Assembly (NCBI GenBank): GCA_006503475.1
Contig: RSEH01000117.1
Coordinates: 62,001 to 126,000, forward strand
Reading direction: 5' to 3'
Source: Stentor roeselii
Taxonomy: Eukaryota; Ciliophora; Heterotrichea; Heterotrichida; Stentoridae
DNA length: 64,000 bases
Made by a program: the position numbers and the translations under genes. The notes beneath the pieces are model-generated. The model ran no database searches. It had not been told where the DNA came from and saw nothing but the letters and a program-made list of their open reading frames with translations. Positions 18,474-26,818 of the stretch are shown in pieces. Numbering within the stretch: the stretch's first letter is position 1; every line of letters begins with the position of its first letter.

Positions 18474-18535
18474 TTACTAGGAAAATTTTCATACTCTGGT
18501 CAACCATTAATGCTCTTATTATACATTATTCATAC
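18474..18535. promoter_or_regulatory. 62-bp bidirectional promoter region
   Basis: This A/T-rich segment is all the DNA between the divergent start codons of the DENN and PPP4R4-like genes. Both promoters must lie within it or overlap coding DNA. It contains TTATTATACATTATTCATAC next to the plus-strand ATG. No known factor site was recognised. Confidence 0.55.
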
Positions 18536-20593
18536 ATGTTCCGCTCAGATTGGCTTCTAGACGACCCGGTAGAAGTGATGTCAGACTTCCAAAAGAAACT
18601 TGTGAGCTCAGATGAAATCAATTCATTAAGTACAAACGAGAACATCTCTGAAATAGACAAGGCGCTTTTTTTGATTGAAAAAGGCCAGATACCCCAAAAA
18701 CTATGGGTGGCCAGAAGTTTTCATTCTTGCATGAAACAAAGCGGCTTCGAGGCTCTAATAGCAGAAGTTCTTGATCGTCTCCCTTATTGGAACGAGCAAG
18801 CACAAGACGAAGCTGGCAAATCATTTAGGAAAATCCTAGAAAACAACTGTTTTCCTGTAAAATACTATGAAAATTTGTTACTCCTCATTTTGCACATCAT
18901 CGAAACTGAAACCTGGGCTTTTCATGACACCTGGGGTGAAGTTTTCGCTGAACTTGCGAAAAGGTACCCGAAACGATGCCTGGCCGAAGCCTTGCCACTC
19001 ACTGCTTTTAGTCAAATTGATGGAAATCGACTAATTGGAGGGTATGTCTTGTCTGCTGTGGTCTTTGCTCAGAATGGAGAAAATTGCGAGGATTTACTTA
19101 AGAAAATTTTTGCTATGGCTCAGGACCCTGCTAGTGTTGTTAGGAAAAATATGTGTAAGGCGTTTAGAACACTTGCTTTAATTCTGCAGAAGAAGAAAAT
19201 TGAAAGTTTGGTTGTTCCTGAAGTGTTGAAACTTGTTGATGATGACTCGGATGAGGTACTTGAAAGTGCCTTGCCTTTGTTTTGTGAGTTTATGGACTTT
19301 TGTTCTTATCAGTATAAGGAGGAAGTTGTGGAAATACTCAAAACGTCGTTTTTTACATCGCAGGTTAATAAACTTGGACCGGTCAAGTTAAAATACCTCG
19401 GCCGTATACTCGTGAGTTTGCGACTCTGCATCGACGAAGAATTTCGAAGTACATGCGTGAGATGGTTCGAAGGTTTCCAAGAGACAAAAGAAGAAGAAAT
19501 CCAGTTGCTAATGGTTTACAATTTTCCAGCTCTGCTGTACATCGTCGGTTCAATGACCGACCAGCTATTCTCAACATTCAAATACTTAGAATCCATCCAA
19601 AGTCCTCAAATCCGAAAGTCTCTATCAGAGCGTTTAGGGGAAATCTGCCAATTTTCCAACACCAAAGAATTCGAGTTATTCAAATCAGTGAAATCTTTTA
19701 TCGAGGACTCAAAAACCACATCAGTCCTTCTGAGTCAATTTTTTATCCTAGGCAAAAGTGTGAAAAACTCAGACTTTTTCATAGAAATCCTTATTTCGCG
19801 ACTTTCTCTCACATCAAGTGACTGGCGAAGTCAAGTGACGATTTTGACTGAACTAAGCAGCTTTATCAACAACTTCGACTGTTCCCGTTACTTAGACCAC
19901 TTGTTTTCATCTGTGGTCGACATGGTCCGGTTGAGTGTGCAGCCAGTCCAGTCAAGCATCTGCAAGTTAATATCAGAGATTTTTTCTAAAACTCTTTCAA
20001 AACACGAAGAAAACTCATCAAGACTCATCCAAATATTCGGCAGGTCTTTATCTTCACGTCAAAGAATAATTTTTTTAAAGATTTGCAGTTTTCTCTCAAC
20101 CCTTGTCTCACATTTTTACTTCCACAAGACATTCTTCGCGACTTTAATGCAACTTTCAAGGGACCCAGTGAAAGAAGTAGTTTATGAATTTGGAAGTCAC
20201 TTCTTGAAATTCAGACTCGCCGTGCCTTTTAACGACCTTGACTCTCCAAGTGAATATCGCAAGTTGTTAAATTTTTACCTAGAAACTGGAGACCCACATT
20301 TAGCAGAAGTTTCATTCGAAGTCGACGGAAAGATCGACAAACTAGTAAGAGAACATTACAACTCAGCAGGAGAAGCTCGAGAAACATTAAAAATAAAGCA
20401 AGAAACCGAGTCAATGGCGCGAGAAATCGTCGAATCTCGTCCAGTGATCAAAGCGAAGCCACGAAAAAGCACATTAGTCCCAAGAGGCAGTTCTCACAAC
20501 CCAGTGAAAAGATTTTCTTTAGTGGAGATCGACAAAGCCGAGCTAAGCAGAGTGATCCAAAGAACAAGCACCAAGAAAAAAGGTGTCAAGTGA
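18536..20593 (+). CDS. PPP4R4: PPP4R4-like HEAT-repeat phosphatase regulatory protein
   Basis: The protein has 685 aa and is built of HEAT-like helical repeats over about residues 60-580. Near the N-terminus SDEINSLSTNENISEIDKAL, followed by FLIEKGQ, closely matches the EEIERLTVDEDLSDIERAV block of animal PPP4R4, a regulatory subunit of protein phosphatase 4. Repeats such as DPASVVRKNMCKAFRTLALI and DDSDEVLESALPLFCEFMDF are standard HEAT pairs. The tail (about 590-685) is basic and Ser/Lys-rich, probably disordered. Holding PP4 catalytic subunit is inferred from family membership. The stop is TGA; reading through it would add only five residues before TAG, so the termination point matters little. 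It converges with PABP gene 2 across 26 bp. Confidence 0.75.
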   Translation: MFRSDWLLDDPVEVMSDFQKKLVSSDEINSLSTNENISEIDKALFLIEKGQIPQKLWVARSFHSCMKQSGFEALIAEVLDRLPYWNEQAQDEAGKSFRKILENNCFPVKYYENLLLLILHIIETETWAFHDTWGEVFAELAKRYPKRCLAEALPLTAFSQIDGNRLIGGYVLSAVVFAQNGENCEDLLKKIFAMAQDPASVVRKNMCKAFRTLALILQKKKIESLVVPEVLKLVDDDSDEVLESALPLFCEFMDFCSYQYKEEVVEILKTSFFTSQVNKLGPVKLKYLGRILVSLRLCIDEEFRSTCVRWFEGFQETKEEEIQLLMVYNFPALLYIVGSMTDQLFSTFKYLESIQSPQIRKSLSERLGEICQFSNTKEFELFKSVKSFIEDSKTTSVLLSQFFILGKSVKNSDFFIEILISRLSLTSSDWRSQVTILTELSSFINNFDCSRYLDHLFSSVVDMVRLSVQPVQSSICKLISEIFSKTLSKHEENSSRLIQIFGRSLSSRQRIIFLKICSFLSTLVSHFYFHKTFFATLMQLSRDPVKEVVYEFGSHFLKFRLAVPFNDLDSPSEYRKLLNFYLETGDPHLAEVSFEVDGKIDKLVREHYNSAGEARETLKIKQETESMAREIVESRPVIKAKPRKSTLVPRGSSHNPVKRFSLVEIDKAELSRVIQRTSTKKKGVK

Positions 20594-20619
20594 AGAAAAA
20601 TAGACGAATAGCTAAAGGT

Positions 20620-22251
20620 CTAACTAGCTTTAGGGAGTAGGTCAAGGTTCTGCTGGTTCCCTGCCCAGGCACGTCGAAGTACTTCAATCGCTTCGTGAAT
20701 CTTGATTGAAAGTTCGCCGGGGTTTTGGATTAGTTTGATCAAATCACTTGCTTCAATTTCTAAAAGCATGCCAGTGATTTTCCCTGCTATTTTCTCGTTT
20801 GTGCTCCGTAAGACCACTGGGTACAGCTGTTCTCCTAACATTCGACGCTTCGTCTCTGCTGGTGCAGAACTAAACGCTGCCCAGTCAAATGAAGATCGAC
20901 TTGCTGCAGGTGCTGGATGCGCGGGAGGACTCGGGTGGGCCTCGACTGGTCTCTGCATCATTCTTGGCATCATCTGGGGAATCATCTGAGGCATCTGCGG
21001 CATTACCTGCGGAGCCCGTCCTCTTGGAAGTCTCATCTGCTGGCCGAACATCGGGTTGAAAGCTCCGAATTCCATCATTTGTTTGTTGAACATTTTGAAT
21101 CTTTTTGCGTTGAAATTCTTTAGAAGCTCTTCACGAGGCTTCCACATGGCGACGTAGATGATTTTATTGTCGATCATTTTGTTTCGTAAGCTGATGTAGG
21201 CCTTTTTAGCGCTTTCTTCTGAGACGAAACAAACAAAACCGCTGCCTTTTGAAACCATTACTGGGACTTTTACGTCGCCTTGGTAAGTTATGTTCTCGGT
21301 CATGTGGATTTTTACTGATTCGATTGGTCCGTACTCTTCGCAGAGCTGTTTAAGCATCGACTCGCTCATGCTTGAAGGAAGGTTTTTTATGAACAGGTCT
21401 CGACGCTTCCAGCTTTCTTGCTTTTCTCGGTATTCGGCTTCGAGTTTTTTTCGACGAAGTTCTCGTCTTAAGTGAGATGTCACGTACCAGGTTTGGCCTT
21501 CTATGGTTTTACCGTTTAGACCATCGATTGCTGATAAAGCCATTTGTGGAGTTTTGAAACAGACAAAGCCGAAGTTACGGTTACCACCTCCTCGCACAAC
21601 GTCTTTCATTATTACGTGGGATGATACCTCGCCGAACTGCGAAAAAAGTGAAAACATTTGCTCGGCTGTGAAATCTGAGGAAAAACCTCGAACGTAAAGG
21701 TTCGGGTTGTGGTTAGGATCCATCCTATTTTCAAGTGGTACAAACTCCGATACCTGAATCTTCGTGGCAGCATAAATAGGTTCCTTGCTGCTCAAAGCTT
21801 TCTGAGCCTGTTCCATAAGAGCGAACTGAACATATCCATACTTATTAGACACATTGTTCGGGTCATAAGAAACCTTAGCAGAGACAATAGTTCCAAAGTT
21901 GCTGAAAATATGTTCAAGATCTTTAGCCATGAACTCAGCAGGAAGGTTATTCACGAAGATATTCGCGTTGGAAGAGCGATTTTTACAGTAAAGGGTGACA
22001 TTAATGTGCTTGCCTTTAAACAACACGCCATTCAACTCCGCCCTGGCCCTCTGTGCCGAGCTTTCTTCTCTGAAAGTCACGAAAGCAAGACCCAAAGGCT
22101 CTTTTGTTGAGATGTGCCGCAGGATCCGGATGTAGACCACGTGGCCGAATTGGGAGGTGAGGGAGTATAAGTCAGCTTCTACCACAGATTGATGGAGACA
22201 ACCTATAAAAATCTGGCAGGCAGGGTTGAGATTTCTTACTTGATGGCTCAT
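20620..22251 (-). CDS. PABPC: polyadenylate-binding protein 2 (paralogue, four RRMs plus MLLE)
   Basis: This 543-aa protein is a close paralogue of the PABP at 5819-7417, in opposite orientation. It has four RRMs at about 11-89, 96-172, 184-264 and 286-376. A linker richer in Met, Pro and Gln than in gene 1 follows (about 395-450), then an MLLE domain (about 465-535) with KITGMLLE. RRM sequences are highly alike between the two copies, while the linkers differ most, as expected after an old duplication. Both proteins keep the residues expected for poly(A) and PAM2 binding. They may be used in different stages or compartments, but the sequence gives no direct evidence. The 5' leader shares a mini-ORF with gene 1. 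Confidence 0.95.
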   Translation of the reverse strand: MSHQVRNLNPACQIFIGCLHQSVVEADLYSLTSQFGHVVYIRILRHISTKEPLGLAFVTFREESSAQRARAELNGVLFKGKHINVTLYCKNRSSNANIFVNNLPAEFMAKDLEHIFSNFGTIVSAKVSYDPNNVSNKYGYVQFALMEQAQKALSSKEPIYAATKIQVSEFVPLENRMDPNHNPNLYVRGFSSDFTAEQMFSLFSQFGEVSSHVIMKDVVRGGGNRNFGFVCFKTPQMALSAIDGLNGKTIEGQTWYVTSHLRRELRRKKLEAEYREKQESWKRRDLFIKNLPSSMSESMLKQLCEEYGPIESVKIHMTENITYQGDVKVPVMVSKGSGFVCFVSEESAKKAYISLRNKMIDNKIIYVAMWKPREELLKNFNAKRFKMFNKQMMEFGAFNPMFGQQMRLPRGRAPQVMPQMPQMIPQMMPRMMQRPVEAHPSPPAHPAPAASRSSFDWAAFSSAPAETKRRMLGEQLYPVVLRSTNEKIAGKITGMLLEIEASDLIKLIQNPGELSIKIHEAIEVLRRAWAGNQQNLDLLPKAS

Positions 22252-22254
22252 TAT

Positions 22255-22278
22255 CTATGGTTTAATATAGGCCTCCAT
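22255..22278 (-). promoter_or_regulatory. conserved in-frame mini-ORF upstream of PABP gene 2
   Basis: On the minus strand ATG GAG GCC TAT ATT AAA CCA TAG is followed by one codon (ATA) and the PABP start. It corresponds to the mini-ORF at 5795-5815. It is one codon longer, so the frame is kept. The sequence farther upstream is no longer alignable by eye. Confidence 0.55.
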
Positions 22279-22740
22279 TATCTTGGACTTTAAAGAAGAA
22301 GGTGGGGAATGGGAAAGATTTTATCATTTTGATTGGTTTAATTTGAAGATGTTGGTTTGGAAAGGAGGATGGTTTATAGGGATTTGGGGTTAAAGGGTTT
22401 TGATTTGGGGATTTTGAGTTTTGCTGATGGGAAGAAATTCTGGATTTGTTGTTAAACTTATGGGTATATTGGGTTGGGGTTTTACTTGATTTTTTTCTGG
22501 ATTTTTTTTTGTTATTTGTTTGGCATTTTTTGATGAGAATAGTCACTGTAAACAAGTAAATCTAAATCCTTCAAATAATAAAGTACATCATTAAAAACAC
22601 TGAAATCCAATAAGCATTCTAGACAAATGGATCAAACAATCCCCATTAACCCGAACCTAAATTATTTCTCTCCAATCCTCATCATTAAAACCAAACAATC
22701 TGATCCAAGCTGGTCCTCTTCCACTCTGTTGAATAAATAA
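22279..22740. other. divergent 5' intergenic region
   Basis: This region lies between the PABP 2 mini-ORF and the papain-fold gene. The left part is G/T-rich and the right part A/C-rich on the plus strand, the usual polarity for two divergent promoters here. A 97-codon minus-strand frame at 22262-22555 is low-complexity (Lys, Ser, Asn, Pro) and simply reflects the base composition. Confidence 0.5.
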
Positions 22741-23799
22741 ATGGAAGGCTTAATAGGTCAATCATTCCAAAGCTCTCTTTCCACAAGAAAAAAGCTTTCA
22801 ATATCCCTGTTGGGGATTCTCCTAATAAGTGCGTTGCTTCTTTCAACCTTCTCTTCATCCTCCCCTCAATTCCTCTCAACTATCGACGCTGAAGAGCAGG
22901 AGTTCCAAAGATACCTGTCCTTATTCAGCAAGTCCTACCCTTCATCCGAACTGAGTTTCCGCCGATCAGTCTTCCAGTCAAACTGCGCGAAGATCCGGGA
23001 ACACAACTCAGAAAACGGCGACGTGATCCTGGCAGTCAACAAGTTCGCAGACTTGACACACGAAGAGTTCAAAGCGATGTACACCTCGCCTCACCCTGCC
23101 CCGTCCTCCAACTTTGCGACTCAAGAAGAGACTTTAAACCAGACCCCTGTTCCTTCAGTTGACTGGAGAGACAAGGGCGCAGTGACTGACGTCTCTGATC
23201 AGAAAAATTGCACTGCGGGCTGGGCTTTCGCTGCCGCTGGAGCCGTTGAAGCGGCCTGGCAAATTGCTGGAAACCCTTTAGAAGATTTAAGTGTTCAGGA
23301 GTTACTTGATTGTGTCTCGTCATTTAAGAGTAATGGCTGCAAAGGAGGACTGGTTTCAGACGCTTTGACTTTTGTGCAGTTGAATAACTTGACAAGTGAC
23401 TTGATTTACCCGTTTATTGCTTATGATATGGAATGCATTCCGAAGAATGAACTGCTTTGGGTCAGCAAAATCAAAAGTTACACCCAAGTCACTCCGAATA
23501 ACACCCAGGCTCTGATTTCCGCGGTTGAGGCTTCGCCAGTCGCAGCGGCAGTGGAAGCTGATCAGTATGTTTGGCAGTTTTATAATAGTGGAGTTATTTA
23601 TAAGTTCTGTGGAACTCAAACTAACCACAATGTGTTGGTTGTTGGGTACGACTTAAATAACTCGTTCTTGATTGCTAAGAACTCTTGGGGACAGGACTGG
23701 GGCGAAAGTGGGTATGTTAGAATCGGCATTGGTGGGGCAAGTGCTGGAGTCTGTGGAATCAACACCAACGCTTTCTGGGCGAATTCGACTGGAGTTTAA
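22741..23799 (+). CDS. papain-family (C1A) protein with catalytic Cys replaced by Gly
   Basis: The protein has 352 aa. It has a short cytosolic tail, a signal anchor (about 19-37), an I29 propeptide inhibitor (about 52-112, with ERFNIN-like residues and NKFADLTHEEF) and a mature papain domain from about residue 137 (VPSVDWRDKG). In active papains the motif is Q-G-x-C-G-S-C-W-A-F. Here it is Q-K-N-C-T-A-G-W-A-F, so the nucleophile position is Gly160 (codon GGC, 23218-23220). The oxyanion Gln154, His296 (TNHNVLVVGY) and Asn314 (KNSWG) are kept, as are structural disulphide Cys. The frame is complete and well conserved, so this looks like a maintained pseudoprotease, comparable in principle to TINAG-type papain relatives. 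Confidence 0.92.
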   Translation: MEGLIGQSFQSSLSTRKKLSISLLGILLISALLLSTFSSSSPQFLSTIDAEEQEFQRYLSLFSKSYPSSELSFRRSVFQSNCAKIREHNSENGDVILAVNKFADLTHEEFKAMYTSPHPAPSSNFATQEETLNQTPVPSVDWRDKGAVTDVSDQKNCTAGWAFAAAGAVEAAWQIAGNPLEDLSVQELLDCVSSFKSNGCKGGLVSDALTFVQLNNLTSDLIYPFIAYDMECIPKNELLWVSKIKSYTQVTPNNTQALISAVEASPVAAAVEADQYVWQFYNSGVIYKFCGTQTNHNVLVVGYDLNNSFLIAKNSWGQDWGESGYVRIGIGGASAGVCGINTNAFWANSTGV

Positions 23800-23821
23800 T
23801 GAATAGTTAGAAAATTTATAA

Positions 23822-24565
23822 ATGGATCAAGAGAATAATACATGCTCTGATTGCGGGTCAGTTAAAGGCAAGCTTTTTCGTTTCAACTGTCCTCATAAGT
23901 TTTGTGTTGAATGCACTTTAATATACGCCTATGCCCGACTTTCAGCATTTTACCAGGCACTTGAAACGAATGTAGACTATTTCAATAATAAGGCTTCTTT
24001 TTTAGGATGCAAGCATTTGTGTGACCAGGCTAAACTCTCGCTTAGTTTGAGATACCTGCTGAAGTTTGTTGATAGTTCCCAAGCTTTAAGTCCTCAACAG
24101 AAAACTGAATTCAAAAAGTTCTCAGAAGTCGGGATTTCTTTCTTTTCAGGACTCAAGTCATGCTTCAGTCGATGCAAAATTTGCAATCAAATTTGTTCGA
24201 ATTTAAATGAAAAACTTCTGATATGCCGAGCATGTATCACTAATCAATGTTTAGAATATGGACTACCAGCGCCTAAAGGAATTTACTTCGAATGGCAATG
24301 TGAAGAAAGTGAATATATAGAAAAAGAATCGATGTTTAAAAGTTTCTTTTTAGTACAGTCTGAAGAAAATTCTTATAAAGGCGCTGCTATTGTAGGAAAT
24401 CAATTGAAAATAAGAATTTTTAAACCGACTGAGCTCCAAGATCAAACAAAGCTAATAATCATGAGGGCAGTAGTAGAAGACCATGAAAATCGCAGAGAGT
24501 ACTTCGACATGGTCGACAACGAGGTTCTTCAGCAAATAATAGCAATTGTTGTGTTAATTAGATAG
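23822..24565 (+). CDS. Cys-rich zinc-binding protein with RING-like N-terminus
   Basis: This 247-aa protein is not from a family I can name. The N-terminus has Cys8, Cys11, then C-P-H-x-F-C-x2-C (about 24-31), which reads like the first half of a RING or a small zinc finger. A second Cys cluster lies at about 118-140 (CFSRCKICNQIC...CRACITNQC). The C-terminal third is an alpha/beta region without motifs. The stop is followed after 9 bp by the start of a UEV-type ubiquitin gene on the same strand, so a role with ubiquitin enzymes is possible but is only suggested by position. The initiator ATG is the first in the frame and lies 22 bp after the papain-like gene. Confidence 0.65.
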   Translation: MDQENNTCSDCGSVKGKLFRFNCPHKFCVECTLIYAYARLSAFYQALETNVDYFNNKASFLGCKHLCDQAKLSLSLRYLLKFVDSSQALSPQQKTEFKKFSEVGISFFSGLKSCFSRCKICNQICSNLNEKLLICRACITNQCLEYGLPAPKGIYFEWQCEESEYIEKESMFKSFFLVQSEENSYKGAAIVGNQLKIRIFKPTELQDQTKLIIMRAVVEDHENRREYFDMVDNEVLQQIIAIVVLIR

Positions 24566-24574
24566 AATTAATAA

Positions 24575-25009
24575 ATGCAGTCTCAAGGTATTCACTAAAT
24601 AGTCCCCAGAAATTTCAGATTACTTGATGAACTCGAAAAAGGAGAAAAAGGCCTCGGAGACCCCAACGTCAGCTACGGACTTGAAAGGGGAGATGACAAC
24701 ACTCTTACTAACTGGACTGGAATGATTCAGGGACCTCCTGGCGGCAGTCATGAAAACAGGCTCTACTCGATTAGCATCATTTGTGGACCCAATTATCCTA
24801 ATGAAGCACCCAGGGTCAGGTTCTTGACTAGGATCAACATGGGATGTGTCAATCAGGCTAATGGAAATGTTGACCCTCACTCGTTCAGAGTGCTTGGCAA
24901 TTGGAATAACTCCTTTTCTATGGAAACTATTCTTGTGGAACTTAGGAAAGAAATGAACTCGGCTGCTAATAAAAGACTTCCCCAGCCACAGGAAGGGTCG
25001 AGTTATTAG
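24575..25009 (+). CDS. UBE2V: ubiquitin E2 variant UEV1/Mms2, with one 15-nt intron
   Basis: The coding parts are 24575-24587 and 24603-25009 (139 aa). Removing the 15-nt intron joins MQSQ to [20 protein letters not shown], the exact N-terminal block of UBE2V1/UBE2V2. Without splicing, a TAG inside the intron would end the frame after a few codons. Further family marks are [29 protein letters not shown] and the end [12 protein letters not shown]. The active-site Cys of true E2s is absent, as in all UEVs. UEVs pair with Ubc13 to build Lys63-linked ubiquitin chains in DNA-damage tolerance and signalling. The conserved reading frame across the junction makes the intron nearly certain. Confidence 0.95.
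24588..24602 (+). other. 15-nt spliceosomal intron in UBE2V
   Basis: The sequence is GTATTCACTAAATAG: GT donor, AG acceptor, A/T-rich, 15 nt, with an in-frame TAG. It interrupts the fifth codon after its first base. This is the length known as typical for Stentor introns. Confidence 0.95.
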
Positions 25010-25078
25010 ATAAGTAGGTTGAATGAAGTAGATGAGATGAGTGGTCGTGGATTTATCTGAAATATTGTATTAAATTTC

Positions 25079-25720
25079 CTAAACACAACACGACTCTTCC
25101 TTAGTCACAACATGATTCGCCTGTTCAGGTGCAAGTAATTTGCGACTAGGTCCAACATTAATACCTCCTTTGCCACTAAGAACATGCCGAATAGTGAGTT
25201 TATAAATTTCATTCAAAACATATTCAAAAGCCTTATCAACGCCAGTGCCTTCAAGTGCAGAGGTTTCCATGAACCCGATTTGATATTTCTGTGAAAAAGC
25301 CAGTGCCTCTTCAGCTTTAATGGCCCTGAGATGTTTCAAGTCAGCTTTATTCCCAGTCAACAAGACAACAGTCTGCGAGTCAGCATGGTCTTTCAGTTCT
25401 TTCAGCCACTTCTCAACATTTTCAAAAGAGTTGGCTTTACAAACATCATAAACTAGAAGGGCTCCAACTGCACCTCGATAATATGCAGAGGTTATCGCGC
25501 GGTAACGCTCTTGACCTGCTGTGTCCCAGATCTGAGCTTTCACCAGTTTTCCTTCAATCGTGACTGTTTTTTGAGCGAATTCCACACCGATCGTCGTTTT
25601 TGATTCTAAGTTGAACTCGTTTCGAGTGAATCGAGAAAGAATGTTGGATTTGCCTACACCTGAGTCCCCGATTAGAACGATTTTAAAGAGATAGTCGTAG
25701 TCTTGATCGCTTTGGTACAT
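25079..25720 (-). CDS. RAB11: Rab11-family small GTPase
   Basis: This 213-aa protein has all Rab nucleotide motifs: GDSGVGKSN (19-26 and on), the effector Thr in TTIGVEF (42-48), [10 protein letters not shown] (65-74), NKAD (124-127) and ETSALEG. The [11 protein letters not shown] start and the [20 protein letters not shown] block are diagnostic for Rab11. It ends ESCCV, so geranylgeranylation of one or both Cys is expected. Rab11 directs recycling-endosome and exocytic traffic, and in ciliates traffic to the contractile vacuole, oral apparatus or cilia depending on the paralogue. Its start codon faces the PIN-like carrier across just 24 bp. Confidence 0.95.
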   Translation of the reverse strand: MYQSDQDYDYLFKIVLIGDSGVGKSNILSRFTRNEFNLESKTTIGVEFAQKTVTIEGKLVKAQIWDTAGQERYRAITSAYYRGAVGALLVYDVCKANSFENVEKWLKELKDHADSQTVVLLTGNKADLKHLRAIKAEEALAFSQKYQIGFMETSALEGTGVDKAFEYVLNEIYKLTIRHVLSGKGGINVGPSRKLLAPEQANHVVTKEESCCV

Positions 25721-25744
25721 AAATATTAATGAATAAATATTGGA
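25721..25744. promoter_or_regulatory. 24-bp bidirectional promoter region
   Basis: These are the only 24 bases between the divergent ATGs of Rab11 and the PIN-like carrier. They are A/T-rich and contain AAATATT twice (25721-25727 and 25735-25741), flanking AATGAAT. Transcription start sites must lie here or inside the opposite coding region. Confidence 0.6.
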
Positions 25745-26818
25745 ATGGACCCGGTTGTTCTTCTCAGAAGTACTTTTGCAGGTCTATGGCCTTTGATCTC
25801 GACGACTATGATAGGAATGATACTAACTTACCTCAAAGTGTTCGACAAATCAGTTAACCACTCAATAGCCAAAGCATATACGAACTTTTTCAACCCAGTA
25901 TTCGTCTTTTTTTATATCTGCAAATCAATCCATCCAGATCAATTCGTTTTAGTGTGGCCGTTATTTTTTACTCCAGCCTTGAACTTCTGCCTGGGTTGGT
26001 TAATTTCTGGTTTATTTAGCATGTTTTTCAAACTTGACAAAAGTTTTTCTTATACCGTTAAATGTGCGATTTGCTTTGGAAACCTGGGAAACTTGATGAT
26101 TGTTTTGTTGAAAGGAGCCTGCTCTTCATATGGTCCACTTTCAGGACAACCTGAATGCGAAGAAGCGATCTCTTATATATCAATTCAGCTGCTAACTTAT
26201 AACCCTTTAGCCTGGAGTATCGGCACATCCTATCTGTTAACTGGTAAAAAACATTACAATAGACTTATAGAAGATAATATAAGTGATTACCAAGTCCCTC
26301 TCTGGAAAATTGCTGTTAAAAATCTACTACTTCCCGCACCTATTGCTTGTTTTGTGGGATTTTTAGCTGCTCTGGTTCCAGGTTTCCAAGACTTTTTGTT
26401 TTCGAAAAATTCTGGATTGTATTGCTTTAGTCTAATTGGACTTGAGGTCGGACTTGCAGGGGTTGTTTTGGGTCAGACTTCTCTGGGTTCCAACTTGGTT
26501 TTGCTTGGTGTTTCTGAAATTTCATTGTGTAAACGATTGATTTTTTGGGTAGTTCTATTCAAATGTATGTTGATGCCTTTAATAGCTCTTGCGTTGGTTT
26601 ATTTTGTGTGGATCATAGGTATTTTTGGGAATAATATTGTGATGACTTATATAATTTATATTAGTTTTTGCACCCCGACTGCAATTAGTATATTGATTAT
26701 TAGTGAAAACTTAAGTCATGGTTTAAAAGATTTGACTTGGCTACTCTTAGGAATTTATACTGCGAGTCTTCCTAGCATTGTGGTATTTTCATATGTTTTT
26801 TTCTTGATAATTCATTAG
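25745..26818 (+). CDS. auxin-efflux-carrier-family (PIN-like) membrane transporter
   Basis: This 357-aa protein is almost entirely membrane helices: about ten hydrophobic segments in two groups of about five, split by a soluble loop near residues 167-195. [10 protein letters not shown] in the first half, [12 protein letters not shown] after it and [14 protein letters not shown] at the end of the first bundle are typical of the membrane-transport (AEC, PF03547-type) family, which includes plant PIN and PILS carriers and fungal relatives. The second bundle ends in [14 protein letters not shown], a family-typical segment. The substrate is unknown in ciliates; an organic anion is likely from family knowledge. 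No signal peptide. Confidence 0.8.
   Translation: MDPVVLLRSTFAGLWPLISTTMIGMILTYLKVFDKSVNHSIAKAYTNFFNPVFVFFYICKSIHPDQFVLVWPLFFTPALNFCLGWLISGLFSMFFKLDKSFSYTVKCAICFGNLGNLMIVLLKGACSSYGPLSGQPECEEAISYISIQLLTYNPLAWSIGTSYLLTGKKHYNRLIEDNISDYQVPLWKIAVKNLLLPAPIACFVGFLAALVPGFQDFLFSKNSGLYCFSLIGLEVGLAGVVLGQTSLGSNLVLLGVSEISLCKRLIFWVVLFKCMLMPLIALALVYFVWIIGIFGNNIVMTYIIYISFCTPTAISILIISENLSHGLKDLTWLLLGIYTASLPSIVVFSYVFFLIIH

Noticed and set aside
20591-20593. TGA read as Trp (Blepharisma-type code)
   Set aside because: TGA occurs only at gene ends (20591, 39511, 60883-60885 on the minus strand), and long genes use TGG for Trp.
22262-22555. 97-codon minus-strand frame upstream of PABP gene 2
   Set aside because: It is low-complexity Lys/Ser/Asn/Pro, as expected from the A/C-rich strand, and has no motif.
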